A stretch of 64,000 bases of DNA. Source: Gaetbulibacter sp. 4G1. GTDB lineage: Bacteria > Bacteroidota > Bacteroidia > Flavobacteriales > Flavobacteriaceae. Shown here in pieces: positions 18,560-29,000 of this stretch; position 1 is the stretch's first letter; every line of letters starts with the position of its first letter. The stretch lies in assembly GCF_002741945.1 (NCBI RefSeq), contig NZ_MDVN01000022.1, forward strand, positions 1-64,000, given 5' to 3'. The notes under the pieces were generated by a model, which saw nothing but the letters and a program-made list of their open reading frames with translations, searched no databases and was not told the origin of the DNA. A program made the position numbers and the translations under genes.

Positions 18560-19090
18560 ATGAAAAAAATTCTTTTTTTATTAGCCTTAAGCTCATCTAT
18601 TCATTCAATTACAGCTAGCACAAATAATACATTTTTTTTGACTGAAATTAGTCAAGATTCACTTAGACTAACTGAACTTGACAAGTATTGGTCAGAACTT
18701 TCAAAAACTGTTAGAGAAGGTGAATTTGAAGCTTATGAGGCAGGTTATCATCCGGATGCTGTTGTAATTTTTGCAACTGGTAAAAACAAAACTTCTGTAC
18801 CTCTAGCCAAAGCACTTGCTGGCTGGAAACAAGGTTTTATTGACACTAAAGAGGGTAAAAATAAAAGTGATGTAGAGTTTCGTTTTTCGCAACGTATTGG
18901 CGATGCTACCACAGCTCACGAAACAGGAATCTTTAATTACTGGTCATCAGACAGCAATGGTAAAAATAAGGTACAGCATATTATACATTTTGAAATGTTG
19001 TTAGTAAAACAAAATGGTAAGTGGGTTGGCATAATGGAACATCAAAAACACCGAGCTACTCAAGAAGAGTGGGATAATTTAAATAAGTAA
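18560..19090 (+). CDS. Secreted NTF2-like protein (DUF4440/SnoaL-type)
   Basis: The 176-residue protein has a signal peptide (MKKILFLLALSSSIHSITAS). The remainder fits a single NTF2-like cone fold: helix LDKYWSELSKTVREGEFEAYEAGYHPDAVVIFATG, then strands with HETGIFNYWSSD and HFEMLLVKQNGKWVGIMEHQ. This is the DUF4440/SnoaL-like layout. Members are ligand-binding or steroid-isomerase-like, with diverse or unknown roles. Export to the periplasm is predicted. It ends 11 bp from the convergent HAD gene, leaving no room for an obvious terminator. Confidence 0.75.
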   Translation: MKKILFLLALSSSIHSITASTNNTFFLTEISQDSLRLTELDKYWSELSKTVREGEFEAYEAGYHPDAVVIFATGKNKTSVPLAKALAGWKQGFIDTKEGKNKSDVEFRFSQRIGDATTAHETGIFNYWSSDSNGKNKVQHIIHFEMLLVKQNGKWVGIMEHQKHRATQEEWDNLNK

Positions 19091-19101
19091 AATTCCAAAT
19101 A

Positions 19102-19737
19102 TTAAATCATCTCTAACAAATCATTCATACTACCAAAGGTTTTAGTAGCTAATGCATCTAATTCGTTATCTAAATCGTGTGCTGTAAACCCGAAGACATC
19201 AAAGCCTCCATTAACCGCTGCTTTTATGCCAGACAAACTATCTTCAATCACTACACATTCATTAGGTTTATACCCCATGGTTTTTGCTGCTAATAAAAAA
19301 ATCCCTGGATCTGGTTTCCATTTTTGGATGGTATAAGAACTAAAAATGTTATTCTCAAAATATGGTAATAACCCTGTTAATTCTAAATTAAGTCTAATTT
19401 TGTTTTCAGGCCCACTGGATGCTACACAAAAGGGAAGTTTTATATTTTGTAATACTCTTAAAACTCCTTGAATGGGTTTTATATTTGCTTTAAAAGCATC
19501 AAAACTACGTTTACGATACTCATCTTCAAAAGATTGAGGGGTTTCAGAATTTATTAATTTTGAAACATGATTAACACAGTCTTTAAGAAAGCTCCCTTTA
19601 AAATGTTTTATGGCATAATGCAAATCGATATTAGCTCCCAATTCGTTAGCCATATCTACAAATACTGCATTACTTATGGTTTCACTATCGACTAAAACAC
19701 CATCACAATCAAAAATTACACATTTGTATTTTGACAT
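19102..19737 (-). CDS. HAD family phosphatase (beta-phosphoglucomutase-like, subfamily IA)
   Basis: The 211-residue protein carries the HAD motifs: DCDGVLVDSE (motif I, nucleophile Asp near residue 10), VASSGPENK (motif II Ser), Lys in KWKPDPGIF (motif III) and VIEDSLSGIKAA (motif IV acidic residues). The DGVLVDSE motif and length are typical of sugar-phosphate phosphatases or phosphomutase-like hydrolases. The exact substrate cannot be read from sequence. It is the last gene of a three-gene minus-strand operon, 3 bp after the SDR gene. Confidence 0.85.
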   Translation of the reverse strand: MSKYKCVIFDCDGVLVDSETISNAVFVDMANELGANIDLHYAIKHFKGSFLKDCVNHVSKLINSETPQSFEDEYRKRSFDAFKANIKPIQGVLRVLQNIKLPFCVASSGPENKIRLNLELTGLLPYFENNIFSSYTIQKWKPDPGIFLLAAKTMGYKPNECVVIEDSLSGIKAAVNGGFDVFGFTAHDLDNELDALATKTFGSMNDLLEMI

Positions 19738-19740
19738 AAA

Positions 19741-20421
19741 CTATGGCGTAGAATTAGAAACCTGTAACAGTTTTCCATTATAATATTTGTTTCCGTTAAG
19801 CGAAAAATCAAAAATATACTTTGCCATTTCTAAAGCAGTAGTAGGTGCTTGATAACCAGGAAATGCTTCTTCTAGCATTTCAGTTTGCACTGCACCTAAA
19901 GCAAGGACATTAAAAGCAACACCCTGCTCTTTGTATTCTTCGGCTAATAATTCAGTTAAAGTAATTACTGCTCCTTTACTAGAACTATACGCAGCTAACC
20001 CTGGGAATTTCATACTACCTTGTACGCCTCCCATAGAACTAATAGTTACAACATGACTACTCTTTTTCATAAATGGTAAAACAACACGAGTCATTTCAGC
20101 TACCCCAAAAACATTGGTTTTATAAACTTGCTCAAAATCTACCATAGATGTTTCGGAAAATGGTTTATTAAGTAATGCCCCTGCATTATTTATTAAAACA
20201 TCAACCTGCTCCCACTCACCTTTAATATAATCCTGAACTTTAGCATATTCATTAGCATTTGACAAATCAAAAGACATTGAAACTACATTATCTAACTGTA
20301 ACCTTTTTATTGGTTTTTCATTTCGCGAAAGCGCCAGCACATTGTGCCCTGTTTTAGAAAATAACTTTACTAACTCGTAACCTATACCTCTACTTGTTCC
20401 AGTAATTATAATATTACTCAT
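19741..20421 (-). CDS. Short-chain dehydrogenase/reductase
   Basis: The 226-residue protein has the classical SDR motifs: nucleotide-binding GTSRGIGYEL at the N-terminus, NNAG (~77-80) and the catalytic Ser (SSMGG) with YSSSKGA (Tyr-x3-Lys). It uses NAD(P)H to oxidise or reduce an unidentified carbonyl or alcohol. The start overlaps the end of the upstream M28 peptidase gene by 8 bp and the stop is 3 bp before the HAD gene, so the three are translationally coupled. No membrane segment is seen. The combination peptidase, SDR and HAD does not indicate a known pathway. Confidence 0.88.
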   Translation of the reverse strand: MSNIIITGTSRGIGYELVKLFSKTGHNVLALSRNEKPIKRLQLDNVVSMSFDLSNANEYAKVQDYIKGEWEQVDVLINNAGALLNKPFSETSMVDFEQVYKTNVFGVAEMTRVVLPFMKKSSHVVTISSMGGVQGSMKFPGLAAYSSSKGAVITLTELLAEEYKEQGVAFNVLALGAVQTEMLEEAFPGYQAPTTALEMAKYIFDFSLNGNKYYNGKLLQVSNSTP

Positions 20422-21436
20422 CGTTCATTTTTATTTCCTGAATTGGTGCGTTAATCATTCCTTCTAATGCAGGAATCATGACATTCATAAAATCAGTCAT
20501 GTGCTTATAATCCATTTTATCAGCTTCATCATCTACGTGATGGTAATAATCAAAATTGGTGAAATCAAATGTAGAAATAGCATGAGCTGGCTTTTTAAAA
20601 GCTTTATAAAATGGATAATTATCAGACCTCATAAACAATTGAAATTCTTTAGCTTTTGGAAAAAAGCCAATAACTTCTTTTCCTCCATATTCATTTAATT
20701 TTGCTCCCATATTAGATTTTTCATAACCCGACATGTAAGCCATAATTTCTTCTTTAGCTCTTGGAACGCCAATCATTTCAAAATTAATCATAGTATACAA
20801 ATCGAGGTTTTCTTTTTTAAGCCTTTTTGCTAAATGACTAGACCCCTTTAACCCCATTTCTTCAGCTGAATATAAAGTAAAAAGAATGCTTCGTTTATTA
20901 TTTTTACTCTTTGAAAAGTAATTTGCCCACTCTAATACAGCTACAGTTCCAGAGGCATCATCATTAGCTCCATTTGCAATAACATCTCCATTAACTTCTT
21001 TTCCATTTCCAATATGATCATAATGTGCTCCAAGAATAACAAATTCATTCTTTAATTCTGGATCGTTCCCTTCAATATACCCTACAATATTATAACCAAC
21101 AATATCTTTTAAATTAAAACTATCTCTATACGTCTTAAAATAAGGTTTTATATTATTTTTTTTGAAGTAGTTCTCAATAAACACAGCGGCTTTCTCAATT
21201 CCTTTACTACCTGTATTTCTTCCTTCTAATTCATCTGAGGCTAAATACTCCATACTTCTTTTAATAGATTCTAAAAAAATAAAATCGTTATTCTTTTTAA
21301 GTGATGTAGCTTGTATTTCAGAACTTGTAGGAGTTGCTGATGTTCCATCAACTCCAGATTTACCATTGGCTGCTTTACGACTTATTGAGCATGAAACTAA
21401 TACTAAAGTTAGAACAATTAAAAGTGTGTTTCTCAT
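20414..21436 (-). CDS. M28 family zinc metallopeptidase lipoprotein
   Basis: The 340-residue protein has a lipoprotein signal (Cys after LVLVS, residue 16). A Ser/Thr linker is followed by an M28 aminopeptidase domain. Zinc-binding and catalytic motifs are visible: LGAHYDHIG, GANDDASGTVAVLE and YSAEEMGLKGS, with FDYYHHVDDEADKMD near the end. M28 enzymes remove N-terminal residues from peptides. Anchoring predicts action in the periplasm or at the outer membrane. It is first in the operon with the SDR and HAD genes; a terminator separates it from pdhC upstream. Confidence 0.9.
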   Translation of the reverse strand: MRNTLLIVLTLVLVSCSISRKAANGKSGVDGTSATPTSSEIQATSLKKNNDFIFLESIKRSMEYLASDELEGRNTGSKGIEKAAVFIENYFKKNNIKPYFKTYRDSFNLKDIVGYNIVGYIEGNDPELKNEFVILGAHYDHIGNGKEVNGDVIANGANDDASGTVAVLEWANYFSKSKNNKRSILFTLYSAEEMGLKGSSHLAKRLKKENLDLYTMINFEMIGVPRAKEEIMAYMSGYEKSNMGAKLNEYGGKEVIGFFPKAKEFQLFMRSDNYPFYKAFKKPAHAISTFDFTNFDYYHHVDDEADKMDYKHMTDFMNVMIPALEGMINAPIQEIKMNDE

Positions 21437-21464
21437 ATTATTTTTATTTGAGTTTAAAGATAAA

Positions 21465-21498
21465 AAAAACCTGCTTCAAACTAATGAAACAGGTTTTT
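21465..21498 (-). terminator. Terminator after pdhC
   Basis: The stem AAAAACCTG (21465-21473) pairs with 21490-21498, with an additional TTCA/TGAA pairing inside. The plus-strand A-run provides the U-tract for minus-strand transcripts ending after the E2 gene. Confidence 0.8.
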
Positions 21499-21542
21499 AA
21501 TTTTTTTTATAAAATTCTGAGTTAAATTCAGGATGGTATATA

Positions 21543-23159
21543 TTATACTAACATAGTAACTGGGTTTTCAATGTACCCTTTTAATGTTTGGAGAAATTGA
21601 GCTCCAGTAGCACCATCAACTGTTCTGTGGTCACAAGCTAAAGATAATTTCATAGTATTTCCAACCACAATTTGCCCATTTTTAACTACTGGCTTTTCTA
21701 CAATATTCCCAACAGAAAGAATAGCCGAGTTTGGTTGGTTAATAATAGATGTGAATGTGTCTATACCAAACATCCCTAAGTTAGAAACTGTAAATGTACT
21801 ACCTTCCATTTCTGCAGGTGTTAATTTTTTGTTTCTGGCTTTTCCTGCAAGGTCTTTAACCGCTGCCCCAATTTGAGGTAAACTTTGTTCGTTAGCAAAC
21901 CTAACAACCGGTACAACTAAACCATCTGGCACAGCAACTGCAACACCAATGTGTACGTGGTTGTTTAAGCGCATTTTATCTGCAAACCACTGAGAGTTTA
22001 CTTGTGGATGTTGTTTTAAAGCTAAAGCACAGGCCTTAACAATAATATCGTTGTATGAGATTTTAGTATCTGGTATTGAGTTGAATTGCGCACGGAACGC
22101 TATAGCATTCTCCATATCAAACTCCACACTTAAATAATAATGAGGTGCCGTGAATTTAGAGTTTGTTAATGCTTTAGCTATGGCTTTACGCATTTGCGAA
22201 TTAGTAACATCTTCAAAATCTTCTTGACCTGTAGGGACAAATTTACCAACTGATGCTCCAGAAGCTGCTGGTTCGTAATTTTCAATATCTCGCTTAACTA
22301 TACGTCCGTTTTCACCAGTACCTTTTACTTTAGTTAAGTTAATTCCTTTTTCTTCAGCTAATTTCTTAGCAAGAGGTGATACATATAAACGCCCGTTCTC
22401 TGTAATTGGAGTTGGAGTTGGTGCTTTTGATTCAGTTGTAGTAGTAACTTTAGGTGTTTCCTTTTCAGCTTCAGTCTTGGGAGCTTCATCTTTTTTATCA
22501 GCAGAAGATGTTGTCGAAAAATTGGCAGCCACACCAGAAACATCTGTTCCTGCTGGACCAATAATTGCTAATAGAGCATCTACTTTCGCAGATTCTCCTT
22601 CTTGTAATCCAACTTCCAATAAAGTACCAGATTGGAAAGATTCAAATTCCATAGTGGCTTTATCAGTTTCTATTTCGGCTAAAATATCGCCTTCTTCAAC
22701 AGTATCACCCACTTTTTTTAACCAAGTTGCTACGGTTCCTTCTTCCATAGTATCACTTAATCGTGGCATGGTTACAACTATAACACCTTCTGGAAAGTCT
22801 TGCTTTACTTCTTCAGTAAAATCAACATCTGAAACGTCCTTAGGCTCATCTTTTACTTCTGGAATTACATCAGATTTAGCAACTTCTGTATTCCCGTTTA
22901 ATAACCCAGAAATATCTTCATCTTTATCTCCAATTATTGCTAATAGCTCATCAACCTTAGTAGTTTCACCTTCTTGTACACCAATATGAAGTAAAGTTCC
23001 TTCGTTGAAAGACTCAAACTCCATAGTGGCTTTATCGGTTTCTATTTCGGCTAAAATATCGCCTTCTTCAACTTTATCACCAACTTTTTTTAACCAAGCC
23101 GCTACGGTCCCTTCTTCCATGGTATCGCTTAAACGCGGCATATTTACTACTATTGCCAT
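21543..23159 (-). CDS. pdhC: Pyruvate dehydrogenase complex E2, dihydrolipoamide acetyltransferase
   Basis: The 538-residue protein contains two lipoyl domains (~1-77 and ~128-205), each with the ETDKATMEFES lipoyl-lysine motif. A Pro/Thr/Lys-rich linker and an E3/E1-binding domain (VSPLAKKLAEEKGINL, ~260-295) follow. The C-terminal acyltransferase core has the active-site motif DHRTVDGATGAQF. It transfers the acetyl group from E1-bound hydroxyethyl-TPP to CoA. The gene starts 3 bp after the E1-alpha stop, so the two are one operon. No E1-beta gene is in the window. The two lipoyl segments are very similar even at the DNA level (22.65-22.77 and 23.02-23.14 kb), showing an internal duplication or ongoing conversion. 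Confidence 0.95.
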   Translation of the reverse strand: MAIVVNMPRLSDTMEEGTVAAWLKKVGDKVEEGDILAEIETDKATMEFESFNEGTLLHIGVQEGETTKVDELLAIIGDKDEDISGLLNGNTEVAKSDVIPEVKDEPKDVSDVDFTEEVKQDFPEGVIVVTMPRLSDTMEEGTVATWLKKVGDTVEEGDILAEIETDKATMEFESFQSGTLLEVGLQEGESAKVDALLAIIGPAGTDVSGVAANFSTTSSADKKDEAPKTEAEKETPKVTTTTESKAPTPTPITENGRLYVSPLAKKLAEEKGINLTKVKGTGENGRIVKRDIENYEPAASGASVGKFVPTGQEDFEDVTNSQMRKAIAKALTNSKFTAPHYYLSVEFDMENAIAFRAQFNSIPDTKISYNDIIVKACALALKQHPQVNSQWFADKMRLNNHVHIGVAVAVPDGLVVPVVRFANEQSLPQIGAAVKDLAGKARNKKLTPAEMEGSTFTVSNLGMFGIDTFTSIINQPNSAILSVGNIVEKPVVKNGQIVVGNTMKLSLACDHRTVDGATGAQFLQTLKGYIENPVTMLV

Positions 23160-23162
23160 AGC

Positions 23163-24161
23163 TTATATTTTATGTTGAATAAATGGATAATCTTCTTGTT
23201 CGTAAACAACATCATACATCACATTCTTGTCAGGGAATGGAGATTCTTCTGCAAACTTTTCGCATTCAGAAACTAAGTCTTTAACACGTTTATCAATTAC
23301 TTTGATATCTGCTTCTGTAGCATATTTCTTTTCAAGAATAATATCTTTCACTTGTGTAATAGGGTCTATTTTCTTGTATTCTTCAACTTCATCCTTAGTT
23401 CTATAATGCTGAGCATCACTCATTGAATGCCCTCTATAGCGATATGTTTTAAGTTCTAAAAATGTTGGCCCTCCACCTTTACGCGCTCTTTGAATAGCTT
23501 CATCAAAAGCTTCAGCAACTTTTATAGGATTCATTCCATCAACTGGTCCACAAGGCATTTCGTAACCCTTACCTAGTTTCCATACATCTGTATGATTTGC
23601 TGTACGCTCAACTGATGTACCCATGGCATAGCCGTTATTTTCGCAAACAAACACCACTGGTAAATTCCAAAGCATTGCTAAATTAAAAGTTTCATGTAAC
23701 GAGCCTTGTCTCGCAGCACCATCGCCAAAACAGCATAATGTTACAGCATCACTATCATGATATTTATCTCCAAAAGCAATACCGGCTCCTAAAGGAATTT
23801 GTCCGCCTACAATACCATGCCCTCCATAAAAGCGATGCTCTTTAGAGAATATATGCATTGAACCTCCTAAACCTTGAGATGTTCCTGTAGCTTTCCCGTA
23901 AAGCTCTGCCATAACACGTTTAGGATCCACCCCCATACCTATAGGTTGTACGTGGTTACGATAAGCCGTAATCATTTTATCTTTAGTCAAATCCATTGCA
24001 TGTAAAGCACCTGCTAAAACAGCCTCTTGACCATTATATAAATGAAGAAACCCTCTTACTTTTTGTTGAATATATACTGCAGCTAATTTGTCCTCAAACT
24101 TTCTCCAGAACAACATATCTTCATACCATTTGAGGTATACTTCCTTAGTTATTTTTTGCAT
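23163..24161 (-). CDS. pdhA: Pyruvate dehydrogenase E1 component, alpha subunit
   Basis: The 332-residue protein has the E1-alpha signature. FLHLYNGQEAV and GMGVDPKRV are present, and the thiamine diphosphate-binding stretch GDGAARQGSLHETFNLA is followed by VVFVCENNGYAMGTS. The phosphorylation-loop-like segment YRYRGHSMSDAQHYRT is also present. It decarboxylates pyruvate with TPP together with a beta subunit, feeding acetyl groups to the E2 encoded next. Cytoplasmic. It lies 3 bp upstream of pdhC and 89 bp downstream of cdd on the same strand, so all three may be cotranscribed. A 2-oxoisovalerate E1-alpha is an alternative in principle, but the pairing with this E2 favours pyruvate. Confidence 0.95.
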   Translation of the reverse strand: MQKITKEVYLKWYEDMLFWRKFEDKLAAVYIQQKVRGFLHLYNGQEAVLAGALHAMDLTKDKMITAYRNHVQPIGMGVDPKRVMAELYGKATGTSQGLGGSMHIFSKEHRFYGGHGIVGGQIPLGAGIAFGDKYHDSDAVTLCCFGDGAARQGSLHETFNLAMLWNLPVVFVCENNGYAMGTSVERTANHTDVWKLGKGYEMPCGPVDGMNPIKVAEAFDEAIQRARKGGGPTFLELKTYRYRGHSMSDAQHYRTKDEVEEYKKIDPITQVKDIILEKKYATEADIKVIDKRVKDLVSECEKFAEESPFPDKNVMYDVVYEQEDYPFIQHKI

Positions 24162-24250
24162 TGCTAGCGTTAATTTAATAAACGAATAACAAAAGTAATA
24201 CTTTAGTCATTAATGAAAAAGCTGAAAATAGTAAATTTTATACGAAAACG

Positions 24251-24733
24251 TTATAGCACAGATTTATCGAACACTAATGGCAACAAATTTGCCAATGAAT
24301 TAGATTTTGCTACTTTGCCTGTTTCTCCCATAAAATAAATTTCAATTGGTGTGTCTTGCTTTACTTCATATTCGGCAATAGTTTGTCGACAGGCACCACA
24401 TGGCGGAATAGGGTTTGTTGTTTTATTTTTTTTAGAACCGGCAGTAATAGCCATTCTTATTATTTTTGCTTTTGGGTATTTTGCTCCTGCATAGTAAATA
24501 GCTGTTCGTTCTGCACATAACCCTGATGGGTAAGAAGCATTTTCTTGATTGCTTCCTGTAATTATTTCATTATTATCTAAAAGAATTGCTGCACCAACGT
24601 GAAAACTTGAATATGGCGCATAGGCTTTTTCTCTTGCCTCTATGGCTTTATGCATTAACTTTATAACATCTTGTGGCAACTCACTTAAGTCTTCAAAGAC
24701 ATAAAGTGTTGATTCAATTTTTACTTCCTTCAT
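24251..24733 (-). CDS. cdd: Cytidine deaminase
   Basis: The 160-residue protein has the zinc-binding motifs of homotetrameric cytidine deaminases: CAERTAIYYA (Cys plus catalytic Glu) and PPCGACRQT (two further Cys). SSFHVGAAIL forms the substrate-binding strand. It converts cytidine and deoxycytidine to uridine forms in pyrimidine salvage. Full length and no signal peptide, hence cytoplasmic. It lies between the porV terminator and pdhA on the minus strand. Confidence 0.95.
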   Translation of the reverse strand: MKEVKIESTLYVFEDLSELPQDVIKLMHKAIEAREKAYAPYSSFHVGAAILLDNNEIITGSNQENASYPSGLCAERTAIYYAGAKYPKAKIIRMAITAGSKKNKTTNPIPPCGACRQTIAEYEVKQDTPIEIYFMGETGKVAKSNSLANLLPLVFDKSVL

Positions 24734-24775
24734 AAACTACACAATGTTGAATAAAATCATGATACCAATATAAAC

Positions 24776-24808
24776 AAAAAAACTATTGCTTTATGACAAT
24801 AGTTTTTT
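24776..24808 (-). terminator. Terminator of the porU-porV operon
   Basis: A-rich arm 24776-24788 pairs with 24797-24808 (AACTATTG/CAATAGTT core) around an 8-nt loop. It sits directly after the porV stop codon. Confidence 0.85.
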
Positions 24809-24829
24809 ATAAAATTATTTAACTTTTGA

Positions 24830-26065
24830 TTAAAACTCGTTATAAGTCTCGGCACCAATATTAAATGTTAACGAAAAACGTAACGTGTTCTCCAAAGGGC
24901 TTTGCACTTTAGATGCTGAAAATAGGTATGATAAATCTATATTAACAACATTGTATTTAAACCCTGCACCGAGTGCTAAAAATTTTCTCGCACCCTTTTC
25001 TTCACTTTCATTAAAATAACCCGCTCTAAAGGCAAAAGAATCTTGATATAAATACTCTGCACCTAGAGACCAAGTAAACTCTTTTAATTCTTCACTAAAC
25101 CCACCTGGAGCGTCTCCAAAAGATTGAAACATGCCAGATAAAAAGCTAACATCTTGAGATTGTCCGCTAATTATAACATCATCTTGAGTTTTGCTACCTA
25201 AAGTATCAACACCATCATCATAAACTCCATTACCATTAGTATCTGTATAATTATACTCATCTCCTAACATTGGTGGTGTTGGCACCAATAACTTCCCAAC
25301 CTCAGCGGTTACAGCAATTTTATTGTAATCATCAAATATAAAATCGAACCCAGCTCCTAAACGTAACATAGTTGGCTGAAAATTTTCTTGTCCGCCTTCA
25401 TCATATTTAAACTTTGGTCCAATATTTTGAATAGCAAAGCCCATTCTCCAACGTCCGTTAAAATCGTTATAAGCTTCCTCTTCTCCTTGATAAAATCCAG
25501 AAATATCTACTCCGAATGTGTTCGCAGCAGCTGTATCATTATTTCCTGTATCTAGTCTTAAATCAGAACGCAAATAACGCATAGCTACAGACATAGCAAA
25601 CTGATCTGCTAATCTTAAAGCATATGATACATCAATTGTTAACTCATTTGGTCTTTGAATTAAAGCATCGGAAAACTCATCTTGAACAAACTCAATATCT
25701 CCTAACGAAAAATATTTAAAACTAGCTGCAAATGAGCTTTTTTCATCCAATCGATTAAAATAGGTGACATTTCCTAAAAAGATATCGTTAACCAATTTAC
25801 TTAAGTACGGTGTATAGCTTACGCCAATACCAGATTGAGTTTCTGAAAACACATATTTTGATGGGTTCCATTGTTGTGAAAATGCATCAACTGATGTTGC
25901 TACACCCATATCTCCCATGGATGCTGCGCGTGCATCAGGGGCTATTAAAACAAATGGAAGTCCGGTTGTTATAACTCTAGAATCATCATTCGGTATTATT
26001 GTTGTTTGAGCATCAACTTTAAAAAAAACGGCAAACCCTATTAATAGCAATATTCCTTTCTTCAT
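24830..26065 (-). CDS. porV: Type IX secretion outer-membrane protein PorV (LptO)
   Basis: The 411-residue protein has a signal peptide (to about DAQ20), then the PorV hallmark FVLIAPDARAASMGDMGVATS, SQQWNPSKY and a FadL-like beta-barrel of alternating strands. In the type IX system PorV is the shuttle that brings cargo bearing C-terminal sorting domains from the translocon to the PorU sortase. It lies 34 bp downstream of porU on the same strand, as in other Flavobacteriia. A short Asp/Asn/Gly-rich loop (DTNGNGVYDDGVD) resembles a calcium-binding turn. Confidence 0.95.
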   Translation of the reverse strand: MKKGILLLIGFAVFFKVDAQTTIIPNDDSRVITTGLPFVLIAPDARAASMGDMGVATSVDAFSQQWNPSKYVFSETQSGIGVSYTPYLSKLVNDIFLGNVTYFNRLDEKSSFAASFKYFSLGDIEFVQDEFSDALIQRPNELTIDVSYALRLADQFAMSVAMRYLRSDLRLDTGNNDTAAANTFGVDISGFYQGEEEAYNDFNGRWRMGFAIQNIGPKFKYDEGGQENFQPTMLRLGAGFDFIFDDYNKIAVTAEVGKLLVPTPPMLGDEYNYTDTNGNGVYDDGVDTLGSKTQDDVIISGQSQDVSFLSGMFQSFGDAPGGFSEELKEFTWSLGAEYLYQDSFAFRAGYFNESEEKGARKFLALGAGFKYNVVNIDLSYLFSASKVQSPLENTLRFSLTFNIGAETYNEF

Positions 26066-26099
26066 GAATTAGTTTTTATTTAACAAATATAATTTTTTC

Positions 26100-29000
26100 T
26101 TAGAGGATTACAAGTTTCTCTATTTTTTGTACTTTTTTATTTAGCAAGCTAGACTGTACTGTTAGCTTATATATATACACACCTTTTCCTATTTTATCTC
26201 CAAAATCGTCTCTTCCATCCCAAATAATATCTCGAGATAACGAGCTAGTTGTTTTTGTCCCTGCATTGGTTTGACCATTAAGCGTTTTTACCAATTTTCC
26301 AGAAACGGTGAATATCTGTATAGAAACGTCTAAAGGGTCTGAACTATTGTGATTAAACCAAAATTCTGTGTAATTTACAAAAGGGTTTGGGTAATTAAGA
26401 ACATTGTTTATAACCAACCCTTCATCTTTATCGTGTACAATAAACTGAATTTCAGTAACTGACGAATTATTATAAACATCCCAAGCTTTTAAAGTTAAAG
26501 TATGAAGTCCTGGTTCTAAATCTCTAAAAGGAAATGAAACAACGCCTTTTTTATAATCATCAACTTCGGTTTGGTAGTAATCGTTTAATATAAATGGGTT
26601 GGTTTCATCTCCATCTATAATGGCCACAATATCGTGACCGATACCACTTGCCGTATTAATACCATTATCATCTTCCAATTTAGCTAATAATGTTGGTGAT
26701 TCGTTTGTAATTCCTCCTGATACAAAATTTTCATCATTCATATAAAGCGTAATTACTGGCCCTATATTATCTTCAGCTGCATTTTCGTTTAAACCTCCTA
26801 TTCTAACAGTATTAAGGCTAACACCAGATTGATCTTGAAGCAGTTCTTCGTTTTTTGAATAGAAGCTAACTTTCCCAAAACCGACAGGAATACCAATATC
26901 TTTTGGCACCACAAAATCAAATTCGAATTGACCATTAGTAACTGAAGCTTGTCCTCTGAAAATAATTTCTCCTAAAGTTTCAAAGTCTAATTGTACTAAT
27001 TGCCCATTTAATCTAGTACCATCATTTGCCAATGTTTGTCTATTTATATTCTTATCATAAATAGTTGTTGAAAGTGTTCCGCTATAATTGCTTAAAACAG
27101 CACCTGAAACATCTGTAACTTCTCCTGCTAGTTTTACATAACTTAGAGCTTTTAAAGTATCTGTAGCTTGAGTAACAGGCACATCGTTAATTCTTGTTAA
27201 CCTAATGTTTGGCTTAGGAAATGCTAATTTCATGGCAGGGTCTCCAATAAAAAACACTAAGCGCCTTTGACTTTGATTTGAAATTGATGGTAAATTTTTT
27301 GTTAACCTTAAAGCTTCTGCCATTGATGGATACTCATAATCCTCAAAATTATCAGTATCATTAAACGAAAATAAGTATTGCTCTAATTCATTATTAAAGG
27401 TGATTCCAAAATTGACAAACACTTGCCTTGTAGTTGTAATTAAACCAATCGCTCCTGCTTTTTTATTCCAATAGGTAAACTCTCCAGCAGTATCTCTAAA
27501 AGGGTTATCAAATTTAGTAAACTCACAGGTTACCGTAACAAAACAATTGAGTTTACAAAAATTTCTAAAGCCTTCTACATCAGGTTTCGTTAGAATACGT
27601 TCTTGCGCCAATCCTTCCTCTCCACCATGCCCAAAATAATTAACCACTAATGCACCATTGTCTATAGCATTAGTTAAAGATTCTGTAACTTGTGGGTACC
27701 TGTTCCCTCCTGCTGAGGCTTCTTGTTTAAAAGCATCAGTATGAATTTTAATTACGTTCATAAATTGCTTTTCTTGATTAACAGTGTTCCCTACATTATC
27801 TGTGGTTTCTTGTAAAATGCCTTCCCAATCTTGATCAACATCATCTGAAATGACTACAAAATTATTACGCCAACTTCCAAAAGCTTCTTTTACGTAGTAA
27901 CTTTCTATTTTATCAACCATTTCTTTGGCTCGTTGTGGAGTCTCGGCTAGTATTCTACCTACTGCCACATCTAATTTATCGCTTGTAGCCATCGTTCCTT
28001 CATTTGCATCCATCATCCCATAAAAGTCGTCTGAAACAAACGAATTGGTTAGATTAAAACTATTGTACGAATACCATGAAGGCATAATATTGGTATTATT
28101 AGCAATTCTATCTTTATAATCAAATGAGCCATCTCCAAATAAGCACAAATACCTTATTCTATTTTCTGGTGTACTGGCATTATCGTAAACATACTTTACT
28201 AAATTCCTTATTGCTCCAACATCTTGATTTCCTGTGCTAAACTCATTATATATTTCACTCAATCTTAAAACTTTAACATTCAAGTCATATTGATTCCTAT
28301 TTATTTGAGCTAATCGTTCGGCTTGATTATACATATTATTTGGCGCAATAATAATATAATCGATATCCTGAAATTGGCCACTACTGTTCTGGAAAATAGT
28401 ACCTTTTATATTTTGATTACTTATTCTTTTGTCATCATCTACTTTTGGTTCAAAATAATCTAATGGTGTTACAGCAACATAGGTTTTAAGTGATCCTAAG
28501 GTTGACATAAAAGACAAGTTATTACTTGCATCATCATTAGCATAACTTGTTATGTTATACAAATCGGTTACATCCCAAATCTCAGAAATTTGTGATGCAT
28601 TTGCGATATTATATTGCCCAATGCCTGAAGCTGATACAACTGCACTATTTTTAAATTGAAATTGTTTATCTGTAAAACTTAAGGCTCTAGTCGCTTCAAT
28701 TGAAATATAATCCAAATATCCTAAACCACTTGGGTTTCCTTGGTTGTCATAATTAAGATCTACACTTATATTAGATGAAGTTACATTTACATTACCAATA
28801 AAAGACGATTCACTAGCTAAACTCGGGCTTGATGACCCTCCAATTGATAGTGTTGAAACGGCACTCCCATTAACACTAATTTGCATACTACTTTGTGTTG
28901 AAGATGCCGATGCTACATATACTTTAAGATTTATTGGGCTAGATGTAACTAAATTAGGGAAATCGAACTCGAAAGTTTTAGCGTTTTCAATATCAAATCG

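Noticed and set aside
22477-22989. A 170-codon plus-strand open frame
   Set aside because: It lies fully antisense to the well-supported pdhC gene over the lipoyl domains and has the composition of a mirror frame.
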